Below, piece by piece: positions 24,513-33,077 of a stretch of DNA of 64,000 bases. Each line of letters opens with the position of its first letter. Position 1 is the first letter of the stretch. The position numbers were made by a program, and so were the translations under genes. Source of the stretch: Bog-756 sp052326605 (lineage in GTDB: Bacteria; Actinomycetota; Acidimicrobiia; Acidimicrobiales; RAAP-2); assembly GCA_052326605.1 (NCBI GenBank), contig JBKQMB010000015.1, positions 1 to 64,000 on the forward strand. Direction: 5' to 3'. Below the pieces are notes generated by a model. That model was not told the DNA's origin and searched no databases. It saw only the letters and a program-made list of their open reading frames with translations.

Positions 24513-26611
24513 GACGTCGCTGGACGAGTGAAGCCGGGATGTTTGGAGCCTCGCTCTTGGCAGCCTTCTCCGTGGCACGGTTGGCCACAGGAGTGGGCGC
24601 AGCAGTCCTGGGCACCGCGGCCATCGGAACGCTCGTGGTCGCCGCTCTTCGTCGACGAGGAGCGATGGCCGTTGCCACTGCGGTGTTCGCCGTGGGGGTG
24701 AGCGCACTGTGGTGGGGGCTCCGCTCCTCGACTCGTTTCGGAGTTCCGAGCCTTCCCGCTCTGCGAACACTGCGCCATTCACTGCAGTTGGCACGCACGG
24801 TTCTGATCGCCTTCCACCTCCCGCTCGTCCACATGCCGGGCATCGTCTTCCTCTGCTCGCTCTTCGGCGGACTGGTGGCGATTGCCGGAAGGGCGATGGG
24901 CATCCGCTACCCGGCCCTCTCGTTGCTTCCGGCTGCTGTCCTATTGGTGTGGTCGGCGATCCTTCTCCCGACGACCAGTGCTGCTCTTGGCGGACTTGCA
25001 CTTGGGGCGTGTGGCCTCTTGGTGCTCATGACCGAGCAGAGTGAACTTGCCCGAGCCTCGGTTGCCGTGGCCGCAATCTCGTTAGGCAGCGCCGCGCTGA
25101 CGCTGGGTTGGGCCACGGTTTCTGGATCGGGGGTGGTCTCACCGGGAGGCCAGGCGGTCCCCGCGGTAGCCCCGTCAGCCTTGTCGCTCACCACCGATCT
25201 CACCGGTGTGGAGATCAGGGACGCAAACGTGGTGCTGTTCCGGACGACATCCCCCGTCTCCACGTATTGGCAGGTCGCGGCACTTACCACCTTCGTCAGC
25301 GACCAATGGGTCCCGGACCCGGCTACCGCGGCGGTCCTGCGCGGGTCGACTACTGGTCAAGCATCCGCTCCACCGGTGATTCAACACGTGTTCACCGCCC
25401 GGGTGACCCTCTCCGCCTACCGCGGTCGCCTCCTGCCTGCTCCTCCGTCAACGATCGCAGCCGCCGGGGCGACCGACCCGGTCGTCACCCCGGTCGGGGT
25501 GGTCGCTACCGCGCCGTTGATCTCAGGCGGCAGTTACTCGACGACCGCGGTCGCCCCATCTGCTGTGGCCGACTCCCCGGCCGGCTCAACCTCTCCGCCC
25601 ACGGATACCGAGCTCGGACCGATTCCTGCTGTTGTGCGCTCAACCGCCCTCTCGATCACCGGCGGACAGTCGACCCCCCTCGACAAGGCTGAGGCATTGA
25701 CCGACTTCTTCCGGTCGGGCCATTTCCACTACAAGATCGACGCTCACCCGCTGGCGGGCAGCGACCCACTCGTAGCGTTTCTGACCCAAACTCGCACTGG
25801 TTCTTGCCAGCAGTTCGCCGGCGCCTTTGCCGTACTGGCGCGGGCCTCGGGGCTCTCGGCCCGCGTGGCCATCGGATTCACCCCGGGGCGGCCGAGCAAT
25901 GGGATCTCCGTGGTCCGCGGCAGCGACGCGCACGCATGGCCGCAGGTCCTGATCAGCGGCAGCTGGGTGTCCTTCGAGCCCACACCACAGCTTCCCTCCG
26001 GCGAGCTCTCCCCACCAGGTGTGCTCGGTCCCTCGGGTCTCGGCCAGCCCAATCCAACTGGTCAAGGGTCCCAGCCACCGGTGTCGGTGCCGGTTGTTCC
26101 AACGCCGACACCGACGTTCCCTCCTCTTGCCGCTCCGGCCCCAGTGGCCGTCCACCCCGTCGGGTCCGGTGTCCTCTGGGGGATCGCCCTTCTGTTGCTG
26201 GCTGCAATTGCAGCCGTTGTGCTCGTCCTCTGGCGCCGGAGGCGGCGGGTGCCGATCGACCGTGTCGTCGCAGGGTGGCAGGCGATCGATCGGGCGCTCG
26301 AACGGCGGAGCATGGCCCGCCCCCGATGGTGCACCCCGATGGGACACGTGCGCTCCTTGTCGGACCGCCAACAAGACGAACAGGCAAGCTCCGCCCTCGG
26401 TCACATGGCAACGGTTGCCACCGCTCTTCAGGACGTGACGTACGGATCCGTCGAGCTTCCGCCCGACGCTGTCGAGCGCGCCGAACGAGCCAGTCGTCGT
26501 GCCCGACGAGCCATCCTTGCCGGTGCGCTGTCAGGCTCCAGAGAGCCCGGCTTCGGGTCCCCCGAAGCCGGGCAACGCTCCGACGTTGCGGCCAATCCTG
26601 GAAGATGGTGA
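24509..26611 (+). CDS. Transglutaminase-like membrane protein (TgpA-type)
   Basis: A 700-residue integral membrane protein. The N-terminal 210 residues hold several transmembrane helices, followed by an extracytoplasmic domain with a transglutaminase-like core (about 405-495). The catalytic Cys is in TGSCQQFAGAFAVLAR (about 433), the His in GSDAHAWPQV (about 475) and the acidic residue in SWVSFEPTP. A Pro/Ser-rich linker, a final transmembrane helix (about 552-575) and a cytoplasmic basic tail follow. The start overlaps the DUF58 stop (ATGA). The family is associated with MoxR/DUF58 and may cut or cross-link envelope proteins; the actual reaction is unknown. Confidence 0.92.
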   Translation: MRRRWTSEAGMFGASLLAAFSVARLATGVGAAVLGTAAIGTLVVAALRRRGAMAVATAVFAVGVSALWWGLRSSTRFGVPSLPALRTLRHSLQLARTVLIAFHLPLVHMPGIVFLCSLFGGLVAIAGRAMGIRYPALSLLPAAVLLVWSAILLPTTSAALGGLALGACGLLVLMTEQSELARASVAVAAISLGSAALTLGWATVSGSGVVSPGGQAVPAVAPSALSLTTDLTGVEIRDANVVLFRTTSPVSTYWQVAALTTFVSDQWVPDPATAAVLRGSTTGQASAPPVIQHVFTARVTLSAYRGRLLPAPPSTIAAAGATDPVVTPVGVVATAPLISGGSYSTTAVAPSAVADSPAGSTSPPTDTELGPIPAVVRSTALSITGGQSTPLDKAEALTDFFRSGHFHYKIDAHPLAGSDPLVAFLTQTRTGSCQQFAGAFAVLARASGLSARVAIGFTPGRPSNGISVVRGSDAHAWPQVLISGSWVSFEPTPQLPSGELSPPGVLGPSGLGQPNPTGQGSQPPVSVPVVPTPTPTFPPLAAPAPVAVHPVGSGVLWGIALLLLAAIAAVVLVLWRRRRRVPIDRVVAGWQAIDRALERRSMARPRWCTPMGHVRSLSDRQQDEQASSALGHMATVATALQDVTYGSVELPPDAVERAERASRRARRAILAGALSGSREPGFGSPEAGQRSDVAANPGRW
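26545..26573 (+). terminator. Strong hairpin inside the 3' end of the transglutaminase gene
   Basis: GCCCGGCTTCGGG (26545-26557) pairs perfectly with CCCGAAGCCGGGC (26561-26573) around a 3-nt loop, a 13-bp stem. It lies within the last 25 codons of the gene, encoding EPGFGSPEAG. It has no T-tract. It could end the operon's transcript near the stop codon, or only protect the mRNA end. Confidence 0.45.
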
Positions 26612-26667
26612 CCGCCGGGCCGGACGCAATTCCGCCAGCGAATCGGCTGAAGCATGAGGTCGGGCAC

Positions 26668-27918
26668 CTACGGAGCAGATGATGGCGGAGCCGAGGGAAC
26701 GGTCGTGGTGGGTCCGGACGGGAGCGATGTAGAGGTCGATGGGGGGGTCGAGCCGGTGGTAGAGGTCGTGGTCGATGGTGGAGCCACCGGCGCAGAGATG
26801 GCAGGGGGTGTCGTTGTCGGCGATGGGAAGGTGGTGGTGGTGGATCCAGATGCAGGCACGGTCGTTGTCGGTGCCGCGGTGGACGTCGGATTGTCGGGCG
26901 AGGTGCACCCGGCTGGCGGAGTCGCGGACCCCGACTGACCGGGCATCAGGACGGTCCCGGCACAGCCGAAGTTCGAGAACTCGGCTTCGCTGGCCATGAT
27001 CGTCCCGTCGGCGAAATGGTCCGTGGTCTGCGTCCTGCGAATGAAGCCCGCAGCGTCGACAGAGATTCGTACGGTAGACCCTGTGTACCCCTGGTCGTGC
27101 AGGACCTGGAGGGCATTGTCCACGGCTACCTGCTCTTGAGGAGTCAGCTCGGGCATCTGGGCTCCCTCTGCCGGCGTCATGGAGATCTGATAGACGTTGA
27201 CGGAGACATCGCCCACCGTGCCGGCACCGATCAGATCGGCGTCGGAGGTCTCCGCCGGATCGAGATTGAGATAGCCAGTAGGGCTGGCCAATCCCAGCAT
27301 GGCCAGGGCACCCTGGCGAGGCCCCAGTGTGCCTTCGACCAAGCTGGCAAATCCCGTCAAGGACGAGCCTGGGCCTGAGTCACTGGATCCCGGGGCGAGG
27401 CCATAGTCGCCGCCGCCCTCTTCCCACACGTCGGTGCCGTTGTCGCGGAGGACGATGGTCCCGAATCCGCTGACTTGGGACGTGGCCACCATGGCAAACG
27501 GCTCGACGTCAATAGTTGCAGTTCCGCTGACCGGCTGGCCGCCCGGCTGGCGGCCGGCTGTGCATATCTCGGGCGAGCCACCGGAGCCGGAGACGCCGCA
27601 AGTGGTGGTGGTGGTAGGTGAGGACGTGCCGGCTTGTTGCCCTCCGAAGTTGTAATTCACGTCGAAGTTGCCCGTGGCGGTGGTGGCATTCAGCGCGCTC
27701 AGAAGTTGCGGAGCCCACTGACTCGGACCGACGCGAATTGGGTGACTCGATCTGGAGCCTTCGGCACGGGATCTGGAACCTCCGGACACGATCAGGGCAA
27801 CGGGCACAGCCACCACCAACAGACAAGTCGTGGCGGCGAGGACGATTCCCGACCGATGGCGGGGGGAACGGGTGGGACGGTTCGAAGGTTCATCTTCCAG
27901 CCAAGGGTTCTCTGACAC
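26668..27918 (-). CDS. Exported/membrane protein paralogous to the 20133-22169 ectodomain
   Basis: A 416-residue protein. The GTG at 27918 has GGAGG 7 bp upstream. A short cytoplasmic N-terminus (VSENPWLEDEPSN) is followed by one transmembrane helix (about 25-45: GIVLAATTCLLVVAVPVALI) and an extracytoplasmic region. It shares with the 20133 gene the segments LSALNATTATGNFD, ASPTGYLNL, VRISVDAAGFIRRT and FSNFGCAGTVLMPGQSGSAT followed by PPAGCTSPD, and a Thr/Pro/Ser tail. It lacks the winged-helix part. The fold resembles LppX/LolA-like lipid carriers only in overall layout. It is convergent with the transglutaminase operon, 56 bp from its end. Confidence 0.75.
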   Translation of the reverse strand: MSENPWLEDEPSNRPTRSPRHRSGIVLAATTCLLVVAVPVALIVSGGSRSRAEGSRSSHPIRVGPSQWAPQLLSALNATTATGNFDVNYNFGGQQAGTSSPTTTTTCGVSGSGGSPEICTAGRQPGGQPVSGTATIDVEPFAMVATSQVSGFGTIVLRDNGTDVWEEGGGDYGLAPGSSDSGPGSSLTGFASLVEGTLGPRQGALAMLGLASPTGYLNLDPAETSDADLIGAGTVGDVSVNVYQISMTPAEGAQMPELTPQEQVAVDNALQVLHDQGYTGSTVRISVDAAGFIRRTQTTDHFADGTIMASEAEFSNFGCAGTVLMPGQSGSATPPAGCTSPDNPTSTAAPTTTVPASGSTTTTFPSPTTTPPAISAPVAPPSTTTSTTGSTPPSTSTSLPSGPTTTVPSAPPSSAP

Positions 27919-28124
27919 CGTTGGGCCTCCTCGACCCGCCGCAAGAGCAGCTCTTGTGAATCGTAGCGTTGCTGAGCTCAGAGGCACCGCCCGGGGACCT
28001 GACGCTCAGCAACGAAACTCCTGGGTGGGACGCCGGGGGCGAGCGGTTCAGGCAGGTCGTGCGACTGGCGAAGATCCGGCCATCTCGGGCGCTCGGCCAA
28101 ACTTCGCAGATCCTGTGGGCCAAG

Positions 28125-28787
28125 ATGGTGTCCGTGAACGAGCACCGCACGGTTTCAGCACCTCTGGACGGAGCTGACGAAGGCGCCCGGGTCGCGGCAA
28201 TTGCCCGGCTCCATGATCTGTTCAGCGACGGAACGCTGTCCCTCGAGCGCTTCTCTGGAGTACTGGACCAGGTCTTCGCCGCTCCCAGCCACGCCGATCT
28301 CGAGGCAGCAATGGTGGCGTTGCCACCATTGGTCCGGCTCACACCCGCCTCGCTGCGGCTGGCCAGGCCACTCGTGTTGCAGGTGGCAGACGGTGGTCTG
28401 CAGTTGGGCTCGGGCTGGCAGTTGGCCGCTGACACAACCATCGGCACCGGCTTCGGGGCGGCCCGGCTCGATCTCACCGTCGCCACCTGGGACGCCCATC
28501 AGGTCAACCTTCGCCTCGAGACCTGGGGTTCGATCGAGGTTCTCGTCCCCGAAGGGGTGGTCGTGGTGATGGCCGGTGGGTCAAGGCCGGTCCAGTTCGA
28601 GGCGCTGTCTCCGCCGGTCCCCGGCGGTCCGGTGTTGCGGATCACCACATCCGGACCGACCGGGGTGATCCGGATACGCCACCCCGAGGAGCACGACGGC
28701 GGGCCGTTCAGGCGCTGGAGGCGACGGCGCACCGCAGGCAGGCCGAGCTCGGGGGCTCGGCCGTCTCACTCCGAGCACCGTTCTTGA
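28125..28787 (+). CDS. DUF1707-type SHOCT-like domain protein
   Basis: A 220-residue protein with an N-terminal DUF1707-like helical hairpin (about 20-70: ARVAAIARLHDLFSDGTLSL, ERFSGVLDQVF) and a C-terminal beta-rich region in the style of cell-wall-active antibiotic response proteins (LDLTVATWDAHQVNLRLET, GSIEVLVPEGV). No transmembrane helix is seen. The family is widespread in actinobacteria and often attached to envelope proteins. ATG 28125 and GTG 28128 are adjacent possible starts; upstream in-frame codons lie in the promoter region of the divergent gene. It is 73 bp upstream of lemA. Confidence 0.75.
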   Translation: MVSVNEHRTVSAPLDGADEGARVAAIARLHDLFSDGTLSLERFSGVLDQVFAAPSHADLEAAMVALPPLVRLTPASLRLARPLVLQVADGGLQLGSGWQLAADTTIGTGFGAARLDLTVATWDAHQVNLRLETWGSIEVLVPEGVVVVMAGGSRPVQFEALSPPVPGGPVLRITTSGPTGVIRIRHPEEHDGGPFRRWRRRRTAGRPSSGARPSHSEHRS

Positions 28788-28860
28788 AGACTCTCTGTCG
28801 GCTCGGGCACACAGCCGATAGAGTTCGCGCCACCGAAGCTCCGAGGGGGTTCACTCCACA

Positions 28861-29532
28861 ATGGTTGTGCTGATCATCGTCATCGTCATCGTCGTGCTCC
28901 TGGCGCTCGGCTTGTGGGGGGCCTACAACGGCCTCGTCAAGAAGCGCAACCGGACCCAGGAGGCGTGGTCCGAAATCGACGTCGAGCTCAAGCGCCGTCA
29001 CGACCTCATCCCCAACCTGGTGTCGACGGTGCGGGGCTACGCCGCCCACGAGCAGGGGACGTTCGAGGCGGTCACCCAGGCCCGGGCCAATGCGGTCACT
29101 GCGGGGGCGACGGGCGATCCCACTCAGATTGCCCCGGCAGAGAACGCACTGTCCGGGACGCTGCGTTCGCTGTTCGCAGTCGCCGAGAACTACCCGCAGC
29201 TGCGGGCGGTCGAGAGCTTCCTCCAGCTACAGGAGACGCTGACTGCCACCGAGGACAAGATCGAGTTTGCCCGCCGCTACTACAACACGAGCGCCCGCGA
29301 CTACAACATCGGTCTGCAGACGTTTCCGCGCAACCTGATCGCGGGGCCGTTCGGCTTCAAGGCTGTGGCCTTCTTCGCTACCGACGAGGTCGACCGCGCC
29401 GTGCCTCAGGTGGATTTCCCCGGTTCTGGCTCAGGCGCGGTCGGCCCGGCTCCGACCGGGCCCCCCCTTGCCCCCGGCCCTGACGGCCTTCCGCCTGCCG
29501 CTGGTACGCAGGGTCCTCCGCCAGCCGGCTGA
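28861..29532 (+). CDS. lemA: LemA family protein
   Basis: A 223-residue LemA protein. One N-terminal transmembrane helix (1-20) places the short N-terminus outside and the helical domain inside. Signature segments are AYNGLVKKRNRTQEAWSEID, LKRRHDLIPNLVSTVRGYA, LTATEDKIEFARRYYN and FPRNLIAGPFGFK. A Gly/Pro-rich tail of about 35 residues, longer than usual for the family, follows. Ribosome binding site GAGGGGG. LemA genes often adjoin TPM-domain or HtpX protease genes; here htpX is convergent just downstream. Confidence 0.92.
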   Translation: MVVLIIVIVIVVLLALGLWGAYNGLVKKRNRTQEAWSEIDVELKRRHDLIPNLVSTVRGYAAHEQGTFEAVTQARANAVTAGATGDPTQIAPAENALSGTLRSLFAVAENYPQLRAVESFLQLQETLTATEDKIEFARRYYNTSARDYNIGLQTFPRNLIAGPFGFKAVAFFATDEVDRAVPQVDFPGSGSGAVGPAPTGPPLAPGPDGLPPAAGTQGPPPAG

Positions 29533-29558
29533 GACCACCGAGCGGGCCGGCCGGTAGG

Positions 29559-30530
29559 TCAGACGGACTGGCCCGAGGCGATCTTCTCGAGCTCGGCAAT
29601 CCGCTCGGCAATGGGAGGGTGGGTGTCGTAGAGGCGGTGGTACCAGGTCTCATGGTGCTGCAGCGGATCGTCGATGCACATCGCCGCCGTGGCGTGGTTC
29701 ATCATCTTGAACGGCTTGTCGTTCTGCTGCAGCTTCTTGAGAGCGCTCAGCAGGCCCGCCGGATTGCGGGTCAGCTCCACGCCGCTCACGTCGGCCAGCG
29801 ACTCGCGCCGGCGTGAGAGGGCCAGGCGAATGAGCGGACCGAAGATGAAACCGATCACGGCCAGTAGCGCGCCGGCAACGAACACCACGAGCATGAGCTG
29901 GCCGCCTCTACTGCTGCCTCGCCCGCCTCCGGCGAAGAACGCGCTCCGCCACAGGATGCTGGCCAGCAGGGCGGCCATGCCGATCATGGTTCCCACGACG
30001 AGAAGGAGACGGATGTCGTGGTTCTTGATATGGCTCATCTCGTGGCTGGCCACGCCCTCGAGCTCCTCGCGGTTCATGATGGTGAGGAGCCCGGTGGTGA
30101 AGGTGATGGCTGCCTTTTCCGGGCTGACCCCGGTGGCAAACGCGTTGGGCGAGGGGTCGTTGATCACGTAGACGGCGGGCTTGGGGATCCCCTCGCCGAT
30201 GGCCAAGGACTCCACCAGGTTGTGCAGCTGCGGGTACTGTGCCGGGTCGGCCGGCACAGCCCCCGAAACCCGGAGCACCATCCCTGCCCCCGCGTTGAGG
30301 GAGTAGACGACCCCGCCGATGGCCAGCACTCCACAGATCACCATGCCGATGATGACCGGGGTCCAGCCATAGTTGGTCGGTGGGGCAGGAGCGAAGCCGT
30401 TATTGGCCGAGTGGCGGTAGACGGCCTTGAAGAGCAAGCCGCAGACAGCTCCGATTGCCAGCCAGATCACGAAGAACAACCCGATGAAGACGACGCTTCG
30501 TCGCTTGTTGCTGGCGATCTCGCTGTACAC
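29559..30530 (-). CDS. htpX: HtpX-like M48 family membrane metalloprotease
   Basis: A 323-residue zinc protease with GTG start. Two N-terminal transmembrane segments (about 13-35 and 55-80) precede the catalytic motif HEMSHIKNHD, in which two His bind zinc and Glu is catalytic; two further membrane segments follow (LLVVGTMIGMAALLASILW and LMLVVFVAGALLAVIGFIFG), with the third zinc ligand Glu in SRRRESLADV. It should degrade misfolded membrane proteins. The end, THPPIAERIAELEKI, is typical. It is convergent with lemA, with only 26 bp between the stops. Confidence 0.92.
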   Translation of the reverse strand: MYSEIASNKRRSVVFIGLFFVIWLAIGAVCGLLFKAVYRHSANNGFAPAPPTNYGWTPVIIGMVICGVLAIGGVVYSLNAGAGMVLRVSGAVPADPAQYPQLHNLVESLAIGEGIPKPAVYVINDPSPNAFATGVSPEKAAITFTTGLLTIMNREELEGVASHEMSHIKNHDIRLLLVVGTMIGMAALLASILWRSAFFAGGGRGSSRGGQLMLVVFVAGALLAVIGFIFGPLIRLALSRRRESLADVSGVELTRNPAGLLSALKKLQQNDKPFKMMNHATAAMCIDDPLQHHETWYHRLYDTHPPIAERIAELEKIASGQSV

Positions 30531-30659
30531 GTGCCGAATCCTACGGCATGGGAGTCATTCCGACTCCGGAGTAGCCGGCGGGCCCGGGGACTGACCGGCC
30601 GGTGGTCAACTCCGAAGCGGTCGTCGGGGGCTGCCGGAATCGCCGGCGGCCCTCAGGGA

Positions 30660-31055
30660 TCAGCTGAGCAGCTTGGCCTTCTGGGCCTCGAACTCGGCAT
30701 CGGTGATGACACCCTTGGCCTTGAGATCGGCCAGTTTCGCCAGTTCGTCCACACTGCTCCCCGAAGTGCCGGCAGCCTGCTTCACGTAGGCATCGAATGC
30801 CTGCTGTTGCTGTGTCGCCTGGGCCTCTGCGCGTTCGTGCATCTTGCCGCCGCGGGCGATCAGGTAGATGAGGATGCCGAGGAACGGGAGGATGATCACG
30901 AAGATCACCCACAGGGCCTTTGCCCATCCGCCGAGGTCGCGGCTCCGGAAGATGTCCGAGAACACGATGATCAGGAGCCAGAACCAGATGAAGAAGACGA
31001 AGAGCCCCAGCATCGTGCTGAAGAGGTCGGCAAGCGGATACGTGTAGGCAAACAT
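30660..31055 (-). CDS. PLDc_N/SHOCT membrane protein
   Basis: A 131-residue protein with two transmembrane helices (about 13-33 and 46-67: MLGLFVFFIWFWLLIIVFSD, ALWVIFVIILPFLGILIYLI) in the arrangement of the phospholipase D N-terminal anchor domain, and a C-terminal SHOCT motif (ELAKLADLKAKGVITDAEFE, AQKAKLL). The ATG at 31055 has AAGGAGGAG. Such proteins are small membrane-associated oligomers of unknown role, often in stress regulons. It lies 129 bp upstream of htpX on the same strand and may be co-transcribed. Confidence 0.87.
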   Translation of the reverse strand: MFAYTYPLADLFSTMLGLFVFFIWFWLLIIVFSDIFRSRDLGGWAKALWVIFVIILPFLGILIYLIARGGKMHERAEAQATQQQQAFDAYVKQAAGTSGSSVDELAKLADLKAKGVITDAEFEAQKAKLLS

Positions 31056-31266
31056 CGTCGGCACTCCTCCTTGAGTCGTCGAACCAAGGACAATGGTAGT
31101 CCCGGACGGTTGATGACACACGGTTCGTTCCCGGCCGGCCCGCCCGACCACCGTGGGCGCAGTTCGGCAGCGAGGTCTACGCTGGTCGGGACACCGCCCA
31201 TCCGACGGCGCTCAGGTCGGTGGATGTCGCGGTGCAGGCAAGATCGGCGAACAAGGCGGCCTGTCC

Positions 31267-31920
31267 GTGGTCATCGACCTCATCCTCATCGGCTTGGCGA
31301 TCACCCTCGAGCCGATCCCCCTCACGACCTTCATCCTGGTGCTCGCGTCCAAGGGCGGTGTCCGGAAGGGCGCCGCCTTCATCTTCGGATGGCTCGTGTC
31401 GCTGGCGGCCGTCGTCGCCCTCACCATCCTGGCGACCGGCAACAGGCCACCCAAGCCCAACACCGGGCCGTCGCTGGCCGCCCTCGCCGTGAAGATCCTC
31501 ATCGGAGTGGTGCTCGTGATCATCGCGGTGCGGCAGTGGCGGAAGATGGGCAAGCCGAAGAAGCCGAAGAAGACCCCCAAGTGGCAGACCGGCATCGACA
31601 ACATGTCGCCATCGTTCGCCATCGCCCTCGGCCCCCTCACCCAGCCCTGGGGGCTCGTGGCCGCCGGCGTCGCGGTGATCACCGAGGCCAAGCTCTCGTC
31701 GTGGCAGAGCTACATCGCCCTATTCCTGTTCTGCGTGATCGCGACGATCACGTACCTGGTGATGGAGATCTACGCGGGCTTCTGGCCCGCGCAGACCCAG
31801 GCGTTCCTGGCTAGGACGAGGACGTGGATCGACACGCATACCGACCAGGTCATCATCGTCATCTCGTTGGCACTCGGCTTCTACCTGATCGGCAAGAGCA
31901 TCTACCTGCTGGTCACCTGA
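31267..31920 (+). CDS. GAP-family (Sap-like) integral membrane protein
   Basis: A 217-residue protein with about six transmembrane helices (for example IDLILIGLAITLEPIPLTTF, AAFIFGWLVSLAAVVALTIL, LAVKILIGVVLVIIAV, VIIVISLALGFYLIGKSIYL). The pattern matches the GAP/Sap family, whose mycobacterial members help export sulfolipid and glycopeptidolipid. The GTG at 31267 is chosen because the family begins at the first membrane segment; no good Shine-Dalgarno is visible, so the start is uncertain. Transport of a lipid is inferred from family only. Confidence 0.75.
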   Translation: MVIDLILIGLAITLEPIPLTTFILVLASKGGVRKGAAFIFGWLVSLAAVVALTILATGNRPPKPNTGPSLAALAVKILIGVVLVIIAVRQWRKMGKPKKPKKTPKWQTGIDNMSPSFAIALGPLTQPWGLVAAGVAVITEAKLSSWQSYIALFLFCVIATITYLVMEIYAGFWPAQTQAFLARTRTWIDTHTDQVIIVISLALGFYLIGKSIYLLVT

Positions 31921-32046
31921 GCACCGTGCACCGGGCCGAGACCCAGATCCGCCGGGGGAGCGGGAAGCACCCCACCGGGCCCGGCTCCGAACCGGTGCCC
32001 ACGGGCCCGCGGGCCCGCCGTATGCACCGGGGACCCGTCTGCGCCC

Positions 32047-32754
32047 ATGCAGTTGGGCAATGATCGCGGGGTGACGACTGGTCCCGACACTGCTCGCGAC
32101 GGCCGATCGCCGAGGCTGGGTGAGCCCCGATGGCCGATGACCCTGGCCGTGCTGACAGCGGGCCTCCTCAGGGCCTCGTTGCCACCCCAGCTGCGCAACG
32201 GGGATGCCCGGTGGCTGTTCCTGGTCGTCGTCGTGGCACTCCTGGGCGTGCTGATCGTCGGTGACCCTGGCCGCATCGACCGGGACCTTCCGTGGTTGCG
32301 GGTGCTCACCGGCTGCCTCATCGGTGTCATCTCGGTGGCCAACGCCGATGCCGCGATCCGGCTCGTGGTGGGCATCGTCGACACCTCCACCTTCACCAAC
32401 AATGCAAAGGTGCTGCTGGCGAGCGGTGGTGCCATCTGGCTGACCAACGTGATCGCCTTCGGCCTCTGGTACTGGGATCTGGATCGCGGCGGGCCAGCCG
32501 CTCGGGCAAGCCGTTCGCCAAGGCGTCCGGCCCTCATCTTTCCTGAGATGAAGAACGAGCAGCACGTCGGCACCGACTGGTACCCGAGATTCGTGGACTA
32601 CTTCCACTTCGCCTTCGCCACGGCGACGGCGTTCAGCCCAACCGACGTGTCGGCGATCAGGCCGTGGATGAAGTTGATGATGATGGCCGAGGAGGCGATC
32701 TCGCTCATCGTGGCGTTGTTGGTCGTTGCCCGTGCCGTCAACATCTTGAAGTGA
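32047..32754 (+). CDS. DUF1345 family membrane protein
   Basis: A 235-residue integral membrane protein. Four or five hydrophobic helices are visible (WLFLVVVVALLGVLIVG, LTGCLIGVISVANA, VLLASGGAIWLTNVIAFGLW, AISLIVALLVVARAVNIL). The segment FHFAFATATAFSPTDVSA is the DUF1345 signature and resembles a pore-loop, so an ion-channel-like role has been suggested for similar proteins. No ribosome binding site is obvious at 32047; a GTG at 32071 is an alternative. Stand-alone gene. Confidence 0.8.
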   Translation: MQLGNDRGVTTGPDTARDGRSPRLGEPRWPMTLAVLTAGLLRASLPPQLRNGDARWLFLVVVVALLGVLIVGDPGRIDRDLPWLRVLTGCLIGVISVANADAAIRLVVGIVDTSTFTNNAKVLLASGGAIWLTNVIAFGLWYWDLDRGGPAARASRSPRRPALIFPEMKNEQHVGTDWYPRFVDYFHFAFATATAFSPTDVSAIRPWMKLMMMAEEAISLIVALLVVARAVNILK

Positions 32755-33077
32755 CGCCGGTACGTGACGCGGAACGCTCTGGGGAAGAGGCATGCTCCGG
32801 TGGCTGCCCTTACGCCAGCACCGGAGCGGTCAACCTGTCCCCGGGCTCTGGCCCGTCGAAGGGGGCGGCGATCCTGAAGCTGGTGCTGAGGGTGGCCCTG
32901 CAGGTGGCGGCGGTGTGGAAGTTCCGCGGTCGACCCAGGTCCGACGATGAGGCATCGATGCCGAGGTGGATGGACGGGATCGCCGGATTCGCCCCGGGGA
33001 GGTCCTGGTCGGCAAGGGAGTCGCCGGTCTCTGAGTGGATCGGGACAACCATCGGGTCGCGCCGGTCGGCTGAGCCC
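32755..33077. other. Intergenic, no gene recognised
   Basis: About 320 bp between the convergent DUF1345 and enoyl-CoA hydratase genes. No coding pattern, strong hairpin or repeat was found. Confidence 0.4.

Noticed and set aside
30018..31814. A 598-residue forward frame across htpX and the GAP-family gene
   Set aside because: Antisense and out-of-frame shadow of two recognisable membrane protein genes.
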